Source: Lateolabrax maculatus (Eukaryota > Chordata > Actinopteri > Acropomatiformes > Lateolabracidae). Taken from it: a stretch of DNA of 64,000 nt. Positions 14,839 through 25,993 of this stretch are shown here, piece after piece. Each line of letters opens with the position of its first letter. The first letter of the stretch is position 1. The stretch lies in contig CM062218.1 in NCBI GenBank assembly GCA_031216445.1, forward strand, positions 14,295,001 through 14,359,000, in the 5' to 3' direction. Under the pieces are notes generated by a model. The model saw nothing but the letters and a program-made list of their open reading frames with translations. It made no database searches and was not told the DNA's origin. The position numbers were made by a program, and so were the translations under genes.

Positions 14839-14856
14839 CCCCCCCCCCCCCCCCCC
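14839..14856. repeat. Poly-C run (C18)
   Basis: Eighteen consecutive C on the plus strand. Homopolymer length is often unreliable in assemblies. Confidence 0.9.
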
Positions 14857-17454
14857 ATCTTTTAAGCATCAGTCAAAGACTTGAGTTAAAAGGCCTGTAT
14901 GAATCCCTAGGATACAGATCAAAAATCTGTACACATCTGACTGAACATCATAAAGACAGAAAATAAATCACAAAGCATGTTGTAAAACAATGATACTGTT
15001 TTTCCACCACGTAACCAAACCTACAAGTTAAATATCTAAAATCAGACAACAGGGTTGCAGTTGTAAGCGTAGTCCTCTCTCTGTCCCCAGGCCACATCAT
15101 TTTACCACAGGCTCAGGTAAGTTTAAAAGGCTGATTGCCCTCAGCAGGCATCCACCAGGTGTTTTACATGGCAGATGGAGGTTTGACTGCTAGCAGGTGG
15201 CAGACAGTTCAAGTGTTCATTTAAACATATAAGCCAGTAAAGGCAGGGCACAATCCATTTTAGTTTCACTGAGCTGGTCTCACTTCAGGTGTATAGAGCT
15301 AAATTCTACAAGGTTGTAAATGGGTACAACAATGGGTTGTTATTTGTGTAATTATTATGATATTTTTTACATTTTCAATCAACAAATTCTCAACCCTAAA
15401 CCAAGGTTTGAGATAAAAAAAAATATTTTTTGTAATATTACAAGACAGTCACAATGTCAACACCCATTTACCCTACTGTAAATCTGAGTAGAGTAAGGAG
15501 ATAAGTGAGGTTCGCGATGACAACTTAAAAGGTAATAATATGTCAGTGTTGTGTTTACAGCTTGTTTTCTGCTGCTTTTGAAAACAAATAATGGCAGGTT
15601 TAAGTCAGTATTTCCTCAAGGCTATTGGTATCCAATGGTGCTATGGAAGAAAAGATATGCTTTTATTACAGTCAAAGCTTAAACTAGGTTAATATATGAG
15701 CTTTAGCAAGAGAAGGAAGAGCTGTTTAGAAAATCTGTATGTGTGGTTTAGAGTTTAATATGACTACTTTCTTAGAGGTAAAATTACCATACACTATTCC
15801 CCACACTAACCCTAACCCCAAGCCCTAGTCAACTTGGTGTTACTGTTTCACTCCTTCAGCCATCGGCTGATTTGAAATTTCCACAATACAAAAAATAAGT
15901 TCCAAGCTCAAGAAGTTTATTCAGTCTTTTGGCCCACCAGAGGTTTGTATAGCAACATGAAATAAGTAAAAACCTTTTTCCTGCATCAGAGGCCTTGCCT
16001 GGCTTTACAACATTCAACTGTTTTGTGGACCATTTTCCTTCTTTCCCATCTGTGAAATCATTCACGTGTGGAGGAGGTCTGGAGGAGTCATTTTACTTCC
16101 TAGTTGTCACACTGACTGCAGCCATAAAGCCAGAGAGGCCAGGCGCTGGAATTCCTCCTGACAGAAATGCACAGACTATGTGAGCAAAGCAGAATGCAAG
16201 GGGAATATTTTCAATTTAATTGTACAACACCACCAAAACAAAGTTTAATCTAAGTAACCCCCTCACAGGGATAGAAAAAGGTGCAGACTTATAATTTAGA
16301 ACTTTCTGTTTCCTTTGAGACAGCAATACCTGTATTAAAGTGTTGGATGGTTCTGCTTAAAAAAAAATTAGATGGACTATTAAATGTCTGTGAATGCCCT
16401 GGCACTGATGTGACAATACTTCAAATGTTTTTTTGACAGTGGATGAAGTAACAACTTGGCAGGAGTAATAAACCAGAGAAAATAAGGAATAATGGTGACA
16501 GAAGATGAAAAAAGGACATTTCTTCTTCTTCTTTCTGCCTCTTCCTTTACAAGACATGGAAGAATTGAGGTCAGGCATGTCAGGCATGAAGGAGGTGGCA
16601 CATATGGCCCTTTAACTGATGCGTGGAGGGGGGGGTTTCTCTCCTCAACTTTGACCTCACCTCTATAACTCTTGTTTGCCACCCATCATTCTCACTGCAG
16701 GAACCCTACCATCTTTGTGTGTTACTGTCTTGAGAATGGAAATGGGATGGAAAGACCAAGAGGGGAAAAAAAGGAGTTTAGCTTATTCTCTGACATTGCA
16801 GCCATTTATTCTGCAACATAGTATCTGAAGAGAAAACTCAGTTCAGAGGCAGCTGAAGTCATGGAAGCAATATTATTGTGGTATGTGGACCTGGGACTGA
16901 AGGGAAACAACAGTTTCCATACTGGAACTGCACGATTCCTCCCTCCTGAAAGCTCGGCCAGCCAACTCCATCATACCAAAATAAAATGCAGGAACCAGAG
17001 CAATTTGAAAGAGGTGGAGTTATTGGGGGGGGAGTAATGGGAGGAGAGAAGAAGTTGAGGTCTCATATTTCCATTACTGTTAACATTAACGCCACAGTTT
17101 GTCGTGTTCACATCTTTTGCAGGGCTTTGTTGGGTTTTTTGGAGGCTATTAGGATGTCATTGGCTCCATAACAATCCTCACGTTGTCTGTTCTAGCTCTT
17201 GAAGACTGAAAATGGATACAAAGCGGTAGTTTTATGGTGTATCCTGCAGTATTAGAGACCTTTTGTTCATCTTAATTAGGTAAATCGTCTTTACCCATTT
17301 TGTTTCCTATTAAACTCTCCATCTTGTACCACAGAGGTTAGTTACAGATAGAGCGCATTGTCTCTCTTTTCTCTGGTGTGTCATCCGTGGCTCTGAGTGC
17401 ATTTTCCCAGATGTGTAATGATATACTGCTGTGTTGAACTTGCCCCTAACCAGA

Positions 17455-17455
17455 A

Positions 17456-17487
<32 letters not shown>

Positions 17488-17498
17488 CGAGAGAGAGA

Positions 17499-17542
<44 letters not shown>
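17455..17542. repeat. Long (GA)n microsatellite
   Basis: Almost 90 bases of GA repeat with very few interruptions; an all-purine strand able in principle to form triplex DNA. Confidence 0.9.
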
Positions 17543-17544
<2 letters not shown>

Positions 17545-18134
17545 CCAGACAGCTGAACTCACTTAAATGTTTTCCTCATGTGCTGTAATATGGAAAAGAT
17601 TTCAGCGCTCTCTCCTCCGCTCACCATAACTGAGCTCAGCTTAACCCTTCAACAGCCAAAATACACTGACTTCAACAAACAGGATTAAGGCTTATTTGCA
17701 GTGAGTTAAGTGTGCAGGTCCTGTATCTTCCACCCTAGCTGCGCAAACTGACCCTCGAACATTTGCTTATGCAGCCAGTACTGTCAGATTGTAAACTTCA
17801 ATTCAACTATTAAAAAGGAATGTATTGAAACTGTAAAAAGGTGACTAAAACGCTTTCCTAAGTCTACTGTTGTATGTTAATGTTTCCTCTGCACACACAT
17901 ACAGTTTTAACCCAGCATGTTTCAACAAAACTAAAGGGCCATCCACACCAAGAACGATAACTATAAAGATAACTACAAATATATTGTTTAAAAAACTGTT
18001 TTAATGGATGCTTTTCAGAGCATTTTGATGAACGATAGAAACACTGGCAGCCAATCCAAATCAATACGAATTTACAGGTGGTCATGCTCAGCACTTCACC
18101 TTATCAAACATTATATACCATAATATGAACATTT

Positions 18135-18400
18135 GTACCAAATGTCATGGCAATCCGTGGTGAGACAATTTGATCAAAAACCACAAATATGTCAACCTGC
18201 TGGTGGCACCACAGGAGAAGCTGGAGGATTGTGAAAGTCATTAGGATTCACCCTTGGGGTCCATGAATTCTGTACAAAATATCACGACAATCCATGCAAC
18301 AAATGGTGAGATATTTCATTCTGGACCAAAATGGTGGACCGACCAACAGACTGACAGGGCCCTCCCTAGAACCATGCGTGGCAAGTGGGGCTAACAACTG
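18135..18400 (+). repeat. Dispersed percomorph repeat, with internal near-duplicate
   Basis: The text 'aaatgtcatggcaatccgtg' recurs in altered form as 'aaatatcacgacaatccatg' about 150 bases later. Each copy is followed by a 'ggtgaga' and 'atttgat' or 'atttcat' segment. The unit ends with 'tggaccaaaatggtggaccg' and 'accgaccaacagactgac'. I recognise this as a widespread non-coding repeat of spiny-rayed fish. No coding potential is visible. Confidence 0.65.
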
Positions 18401-21361
18401 CCTCTGGGTGATGTTAATTGTACAGTACTGAAGCCAAGTTGAGTTTTAACCCTAACAATATGTTTTTTTGACTTCTAGCCCCATATGAAGTGGAAGGATT
18501 ATACTAAATTATGGATTAATATATTGACATTTGAAGTGAATATTAAGGTAGATATGCTGTGATGCAACAATTTAGTATGAGCCTCTGCTTTATGTGAAAG
18601 GATAAAAAATGGTAATGTATGGAATAAAAAAGTGATGATTAATGGTTGGTTTAGTCCCTGATTTACACTTAATCACGAAAGTTGTAATAATGATAAAGAT
18701 AATGATATATTTAATAATGTATCATTCTCTACTATATAGTCCTCATACAAGAGGTATTGAGAAACTAGCAGTTAGTTTGTGATTTGTTTCTTTGTAACTA
18801 CTCACAATTTCGAGTATTTGAAAAGTGATTTACTGATAAATCAGTGTGAACAGGGAAAACAACATTTTAAAATGTATCATAGATTCAAACTATGAAATGC
18901 TATGACTATGCAAACATAAACTCACCATACCTATATGAGGTAGATGAAGATAATAACCCAATTGAATGAACTGAATCAATCAACAACTGAATCTAACTGT
19001 GAATGTTATCTATAATGGATGACGAGAGTAGGATTGAAATTATTTTTATGCAAAATTCAAGGGAACAATCCCTTTGACTTTTATCTATGTGTCTGGAGGA
19101 TATGACCACCAAAGCCTTGACTTAACTTCATCAAAACATCAATTCGACTGTTTTGCATATTTATGCATTTCAAAAGGGGAAAAAAAAAACATTTAAAGAA
19201 AAAAAATACATATATGGACATTCGCTCGGTCTACACTTATATGAGTTGGATTTTTTTTTCCCTCTCTCAAACCACGGCCTAACTCTATCTAGCAATTAAC
19301 TGCCTGCTGTGGACTCTGGTGACATTGTGTGGGGATATTTCTGTCACGTTTATTATGCGTTTGCTGACCAGACTGTGAGTCATGTGGACACACAGGCAAA
19401 TCTAACCATGTGTTAGTCCCAGCCAAGGGAGGTTCCCTACTTTGATTTTCTCCCTTTTACCTTCCTCTTTTTTGTAATTCTCACGTTCTTCCCCATCAGT
19501 TCAGTTCTCTCATTGAATGGAAGGCTTTTTGGGGGATTGTCTTTGCTTTAATTTTGATATATCCTCTGAAGTTCAATACAAGAAGAGAAAAAAAAAACTG
19601 TATTTTCTTTGTCTTGTTTGTTGAGTGTATCTCCAGTGGAAGAACTATTCCCTCTGACTCATCCTCTCCACCATGCTCGCTTGTGTTTCCTGACACATAT
19701 ATATACTCTCCCTTACCCTTACCCCTCACTCCCTCCCTGCACCTATCCCCAAACTGACATTAGACCAACTCAATAACCCCGCCTCCCTGCAGCTAAAGTC
19801 TAAACATTCAAGAAATATATTCCAGTGGAAACAGCCTGCAGATGTGGTGGCCTGAGGGAGTGAAGGCAGACAAGGAGGAAGAGAGACAAAGACGAAGAGA
19901 TGATGGTGAAGGCAGGGGAGACACTGAAATCCTACGAGAAACAAGGGGTAGGAGAGTGAGCTAGAGAAGGGAAAGGAGTGAGTGAGAGAAGGCGTTGCAT
20001 ACACGTAGACGCATCACAAACTTGGCCGGGGCGTTGTATAATTTGAAGTACTTAAAGTAAATGAGTGCTCCTTAAAAAGCATGGCCTGTCTTTTACTGGT
20101 TATCCCCCAGTTCCTTCCTTCCTGGGTGCTACAGAGTCAGTCAGCAGGGCGAATAATGCCGGTGGCCTCAGCATGCTGATATGCGCTGGGGCCTGTCGAG
20201 CCAACAAGAGAGCTGAATTCTTTGACTCAGCCAGCCTTTTTGAACGTGCTTAAAGACTCAAGCAAGTGCCAGCAGCTTCCAGGTTCTCCTCTAAAGAGCA
20301 GAGAAGAAAGTTGCTACAGAAGATTTGTTTTGGCTAAAGAAATCTTGAAATCTACATATCAGGCTATTGTACTTTCTGTTACCTGTTGCTGTCCAGACTG
20401 GCTGTCTGAAGGAGCAGTGATTCACTGCTTATCGCCTGGACACTGATTTGTTTAACCTCTTAAAATCCATTCCAGTCATTACAAGGTCATGATGTGCATC
20501 CAGGTGTTGTTCAAACCAAGAGAACTATATTTTAAATTCTAGTTATATTCCAACAGTTTCATTAGACACCAAATATGTCGAGTTGAATTTGGGGAAAATG
20601 TGTATAAAATGATGCACACAACATCTGGAATATTGTCAGTATTTGATATTTCTCTTTCTCAGTGATTTGGAATTAAAGCAAGACAATGTCAGTTTTGAAA
20701 GACAAATTAACACCATCTTCCTCTAACAAACAATAAGCTAAATTCAAAAGCAATATAAAACAATGTTCAATTCAACACGTTCAGGGATTTTGCTGTTGCA
20801 GCTTTACATGGTCTGATGTGAACAGTGGCTCGTGGTTAATGTTACTTTATATAGATGTATGCCACAGTGTTGATTTCATATAAACACAGACAGAAAGTAA
20901 ACCAAAACACTTCAGGGACCATGGTTGTTATTCATTGTCTTAACAAAAGAGTCCATCGCTATCTACTCCTTCCTCTTTCTCTCTTTCTCTCCAGGCTCCT
21001 GCCCTGTGATAGGCTTATATTAGTTAGGACGCACCTTCTTAACGTTCAACAACCAGTCAACAAGACAAATAACATCCTGTGATGGTGACGTGTGACTTCA
21101 GGACTTTTCTGCACTTGTGCTACTCTCTGTGTTTTGGCGCAAAGAAAATGGCCCAAGGATATCTTTGGAAATAAAAGGAAATTCAACGTGTCTTTATCTG
21201 TAACTTCCACTTGCAGCCACAATGGCCGCTGTTCAGTAAAAGGTACATAGTTACCATTCGAGATTTTCACTCACGTCATACATCATAGACAGTGGCTTCA
21301 TGAAAAGTTAATACAGAATATATAATACAGTTAGACAGTGTGAGTTACGATTATTTTAACA
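18401..21361. other. Non-coding upstream region, block 3
   Basis: AT-rich, with no supported gene, RNA gene or clear regulatory element. Short A and T runs occur around 19,180-19,260. A pyrimidine-rich patch lies at 19,690-19,760. Confidence 0.5.
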
Positions 21362-21610
21362 ACCTTAAAGGAATAGTTTTACATTTGGGGAACAATTGAT
21401 ATGAAGCTACCATCAGCAGCTTAGCACGAAGACTGGAAACGGGGAAACAGCTGGCCTGACTCTGTATGATATAACGTGTTACTTTACTGAGCTTTAAACG
21501 TGCTGGTCGGCAGGGTTTGTTACCTTTCAACAGGGCCAGGCTAGCTGTGTCCCCTCTGCTTCCAGCCTCTGTACTAAGGTAACCAGCTGCTGTCACGTCA
21601 TTTCATAATC
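21362..21610. mobile_element. Second fold-back copy of the dispersed repeat
   Basis: The left half starts 'aaaggaatagttttacattt' and continues 'cagcagcttagcacgaagac' and 'ggggaaacagctggcctgac'. The right half, reverse-complemented, gives 'cagcagctggttacctta', 'agaggctggaagcagagggg' and 'acagctagcctggccctg', which is the same internal segment. The copy is therefore an imperfect palindrome with arms of about 60 bases or more, related to the unit at 9,465-9,770. Confidence 0.7.
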
Positions 21611-22167
21611 AAGCTGACCAAATACAGGCTGGCCATGTGGGACCGTAGAAATCAATATTTGGTGGCTCAGGACTGTTGTGCTATTTGGTGCCAGGATGCA
21701 GGAAAGCTGCAGCGACCGCAGAGTCCCACTCTATAACCCTACACACCACAACTTAAAAATGATCTTTCAATTATTTAACAAAAACATTTTCATCGAAGAC
21801 AAGCTGAGTTTCGTAGTTTTTAGTTTTCCCAACAGTATTCACGTGTGGAAAGTTTGTTGCGAGAGTTCAGAGAAGAGAGAGCAAAACTGCCTGGAATATA
21901 GGCTGTAATTTCAAAACCTCAACCGCCCCTGCATGTCTGCTGATGTGTGTATGTGTGTGTACGTGTGTGTGTATGTGTGTGTGTGCATGTGCCTGCAGTG
22001 CAGTGCCCCATTTAATTAGTGCCTCCGTGTGTGTGAGTGTCGCAGAGGGCAGTGTGTCTGAACCTTTTTATCCGTCACTCTCTGCTTCCTTCGACCTTCA
22101 ACCACTTTTTGATCTTTTTTCATCTCCATCTTCTCTCTCTGTGTTTCACTCAGTAAGAGGATTTTAG

Positions 22168-22206
22168 GTGTGCGTGCGTGTGTGTGCGTGTGTGTGCGCG
22201 CGCGCG
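22168..22206. repeat. Alternating GT/GC purine-pyrimidine tract
   Basis: About 39 bases alternate strictly between purine and pyrimidine and end in five or more GC steps, the pattern expected of Z-DNA-prone sequence. Confidence 0.8.
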
Positions 22207-24866
22207 TTCCTCCTCTTTAATCACTCTCCCTTTCTCTCTGCTCCATCACTAAACTTCCTCTACAGACAGCTGCTGGTGTCTGAGTGTGTAGGCGACATAC
22301 CCATACCAGTATTTTATTTTAAAAGCCAGAAGAATACCGACATCACTGTTCAGAATCAAGTCGTCCCCCTTAAATATGCTTTGAAACAGCGTGCAATTTA
22401 TATCAAACTAAATAATTAACGGAAATTTCATTTCAATACAATGTTACTCTAATGATGGTCCTGTTTCACTATGTGAATTGGTGTGAATCATAAATTATGG
22501 CCTTCACAATCACCACCCTTCAATCTAATTGAACACGAAATTAAAAAATGTCCCTAAGACTTAAAGCCATCCTAAGGGGTATTAAAGCCGATATGGAGGC
22601 TTCTTCTTTTGCCTTTGTTACCATATTGTAACACTGTGTTGGTTTGATGTTTGTGGTTTTTTAACTAATGTCAAAATGTAACTGAATATGTCATGTCATA
22701 TTTCCGAGATTATATGATAATCCAGCACACAACATTTGCATGCTGCACGTTAATGTGTTTCACAAGATTCTGACATTCAGTAGAGGTTTTTTATGCCTCT
22801 TATCATGTCAGCTGGAGTGTCACCATCTGATCTTTTCTGTGATTTAAAGCCACAATATATACCTTGATAACATCAGATATACTCTGGTATTTTTCTATCC
22901 AGGATGCAACAGCTATACATTTTCATCTGAGTGTACAGCAGCTGATCAGATCTCGGTGTGTGCTCTTTTCCTTACCAGCTGGCTGACAGGTGGACAGACA
23001 CCCCTGACACGAGAGGATCTGCTCCACCCATAATCCTTAGCGCTCTCTACTGCATCAGAAGAGAAATATGAGACTCAGTGGCTGTTGAGGAAACAGCCAA
23101 TCGGAGACAGAACTATAGGAGACAGCAGAGGAGAGGAGGAAGATGTTAGATTCAAAATGGCTGAAGGATCAAGGGAGTCATAGATATAATCTGATTTTAT
23201 TTCAAATTGTTGGCTTTTCCTTTGCTTTTTGAAAACATCTTATTTTTAGTATAAAATAATGAACAAAGAACTTTAAAGGCATGGATTTCTCTGGTCACTA
23301 CACATTTGACTTGGACACTTCTGCCAGATCAATTTGCAATTGTTTCCCAAGAGTTCAGTATAATATGTCTACATGGTTAAACCTTTAGTACTTGAATCTA
23401 TAAACAGACAGATTTCTATTTGGCTTTAGTTAACCTAAACTAGCTGTCTACTCCCAGTGATAAACTTCTTGACCCACAGAGCACCCTCACATTCTTTAAG
23501 AAAAGAGGGTTGGTCTACTGAAAATGCCAATTAAAACATTTGCAAATAATCACAGGAAATGTTATTATCAAGTAAATAACAGTGAGTGTGTTCGAGCTTT
23601 TTAAAGTCAAGTTAAATTGGTGTTGTCATTTATGTATGAAAAAAAAAAACTGCTTAAAGTTGCATCTGCTGCCCTGTTTATGTCCCTTCACTTTGAGAGT
23701 TACATTTAATTTTTCAATAAATGTTTTAAAAAGCGAATCGTGTTTTTGAATGTCTACGAGGAGCAACTGTCCAACTGGACAAAACACAATTGACTGATTC
23801 ATGTGGAATGTGGTTGAATCAAGAGAAAAAAGGCTGATGATGTGGAGCTTTGCAGCCATCTTTGATTTCCTACGCCGCCTGTCTGGTCTCTCGGGCTACT
23901 TCAAGGCTTCAACTCCTCAGCAAACATGAGAATGTAACTCTGCAGTGAGTGGGAGCTCTGCCATCTTTAAAACACATTTCATCTCACTCGCCCCGCCTCT
24001 TTTTTTCCTTCTGTCTTTCTATCTTTCTGGTTTGACTCAGGAAAGAGTTGAGGTGAAGTTGTCGGGAGTGTCCAACAATTACTTTACAGAGGGGGAGGGA
24101 AGGGAACGGGACTGTCCGTGGGCAGGAGGCAAAGAAGAGATGTGCAGTTACTTGGGATAAATCGAATAAACTGCAATAGACCAGAATATAACATCCTTTA
24201 TTATCTCTATACTCTTTTAGAGTGGCTTAAATAGTTAGTGAATACATACTAGATAATAAAGTCATTTGGAAACAAGCTTTTCATCATCATGATCTGCATT
24301 GCACATAGAAGAGCCCAGTAAAGTGTCCATCCATGCTCGCAGAAGAGGCTCAAAATGGGGATCCTTTTCTTTTCCACCTGTAATATTTTGCCTGGCATAC
24401 ACACTCCTCTACATATTTAGTGTTTCTTGAGGCAAATCAATCTTCAACAAGTATGTGTTGGCGATTTAAGTTGCAATGAAAGATCACAGCTACTTTCCTT
24501 ATTGAATGCAGGGTGCAGCAAATCTCCTTTACGAGGAGCATCTTGGTTAAACTCATTGACTGTTTTTTACTGGTTTATTCCTTGAAAACCAGCAACCTTC
24601 ATCCATGTGAAGGATAGGTTCATCATTTTTGAAGTCTGTCTTAATACAACAGTCAAGTGCCCATAAGGGCATTGCTTGTTTCAGTCGTCAATAGATCCTT
24701 TCTGTTAATCATGTAAATGCAAGCGTTTGAACATTTGTTTTAATTTATGTTTAATCTGTGTGCTTTGCTCAGTGGAATGGACAGTATGAGAGCCGGGCTG
24801 AGCCGGGTTGTTGGAGTTGTAGTAGAGTAGGTGACATGTCTGGTCCTGTGGGCAGAAATAGCTGCT

Positions 24867-24888
24867 GAGAGAGAGAGGGAGAGAGAGA

Positions 24889-24924
<36 letters not shown>
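24867..24924. repeat. (GA)n microsatellite about 1.1 kb upstream of col1a2
   Basis: GA array of about 58 bases with three GG interruptions. Confidence 0.9.
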
Positions 24925-25399
24925 TTGAAACTATACCTCTCCTTCACACCTGCCTTTTGTCAGTCTAAAGCTGAAGTGTATGTTGAATGTGAATCACTGC
25001 ATTCCACTCACAGGCTTTTTGCAAAGCAAAGGCATCAGGGGTTTTTGTTAAATAAACTCTTACTGATCTAAAGAGTTTCGAAGTGTTACAGAAAGTTACA
25101 GATGTATGAACAGAAACATCATTTCATTTGGACACTCAGTGGATTGTTTAGGAAATGCTTGGTGCCTGTGGTTTTCACTTGTGTTGGAAAAAAATTAAAT
25201 ACGACCCAAAATCTGCTCGGCTGCATGAGGGGTGTCGTGTGGTAGCCAGAGACTACGTGTGATGGAAAAGTTGCCACGAGAATGAATTCAAGAGCAACAG
25301 AGGAATAAGGCCGAGATGCGAGAAACGTCTCCAAAAAGTCCCTGCGTAAAAACTAACAAACCAACAAACATCACGACCAACAACGACTCAATAGATCAA

Positions 25400-25829
25400 T
25401 CCTAAACTCCCTGTCAAAGTGACTTCCCTTCCCCATAAAATCCAAAGCAGTGGAGAAGACCCGGGCCCTGTCGGTGCCAACACATGCCCACCGAGACGGG
25501 CACATTTTTACGCACGGGCTGTAAACTGCGCCCGGCGGCCGTCTCCCGGTGACTGACCCTCCGAGAGGGGAAAAAACGTAGGGCCTTCTTCTCCCTTTTA
25601 AACGTCGACGCTGTCCACGTCCTCAAAAAGAATGGATCTAATTAAAACGTTGCACTCGTCATCATCGCCGAGGCTTTGCCAAAGGGTTTCTGGTGGAGAG
25701 GAGGCTGGGAGACGCAGGCACCACATGACTGCGCCGGAGCTGGAGAGGGATGGGAGTCAGATTGGGTTTCTCCTCTCCCATTGGCCGGTGGGCCGACTTT
25801 TGACACGCAGACCGGGGACCCTCCTGCCG
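25400..25829 (+). promoter_or_regulatory. col1a2 proximal promoter region
   Basis: This segment is clearly richer in G, C and CpG than the flanks. It contains an inverted CCAAT box (ATTGG) at 25,780-25,784, about 50 bases before the TATA box. If transcription starts about 30 bases after the TATA box, near 25,860, the box sits near -80. That is where the NF-Y/CBF site of mammalian type I collagen promoters is known to lie. The boundaries are approximate. Confidence 0.6.
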
Positions 25830-25837
25830 TATAAATA
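25830..25837 (+). promoter_or_regulatory. col1a2 TATA box
   Basis: A clean TATAAATA lies 153 bases before the col1a2 start codon. This implies a transcription start near 25,860 and a 5'UTR of about 130 nt, in keeping with the TATA-containing promoters of vertebrate type I collagen genes. Confidence 0.75.
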
Positions 25838-25918
25838 AGCCCGATAGAACTTTATTATTCTAGCATCACGGCAGCAGGTTCCTGCTAAGTTTGGAGTTAC
25901 TCGTGTCACCACAACTGT

Positions 25919-25930
25919 ATGCCTGCTTGA
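25919..25930 (+). other. col1a2 upstream ORF 1 (3 codons)
   Basis: An upstream ATG, then CCT, GCT and a stop (Met-Pro-Ala), inside the predicted leader. It is one of two minimal upstream ORFs before the main start. Confidence 0.5.
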
Positions 25931-25973
25931 AGGTGGTTTAAAAAACACAGGGGCTCAGCAGCACAAGGAGTCT

Positions 25974-25993
25974 GCATGTCTATTTAGACATGC
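25974..25993 (+). promoter_or_regulatory. Collagen 5' stem-loop spanning the start codon
   Basis: Nine bases (gcatgtcta, 25,974-25,982) and their perfect reverse complement (tagacatgc, 25,985-25,993) are separated by two bases. In practice this is an 8-bp stem with a 4-base loop. The right arm contains the col1a2 ATG at 25,990. Vertebrate type I and III collagen mRNAs carry a conserved stem-loop at this place, bound by LARP6, which coordinates collagen translation. The left arm also holds an ATG (25,976) opening a 3-codon ORF that stops at 25,987, two bases before the main ATG. Confidence 0.85.

Larger units (their letters stand above)
9771..18134. other. Non-coding upstream region, block 2
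   Basis: No supported gene. Simple repeats: (GA)n at 10,742-10,782; a run of 18 C at 14,839-14,856; and a long (GA)n at 17,455-17,542. A pyrimidine-rich stretch lies at about 10,345-10,480. Remaining sequence is AT-rich with short frames only. I see no RNA gene. Confidence 0.55.
21611..25400. other. Non-coding upstream region, block 4
   Basis: No supported gene. Holds (GT)n-type arrays at 21,942-21,990, an alternating GT/GC tract at 22,168-22,206, and (GA)n at 24,867-24,924. The segment nearest col1a2 may include its distal promoter. Confidence 0.5.

Noticed and set aside
25632..25838. 68-codon frame just upstream of col1a2
   Set aside because: It lies in the GC-rich proximal promoter and runs across the TATA box, so it is not in the mature transcript.
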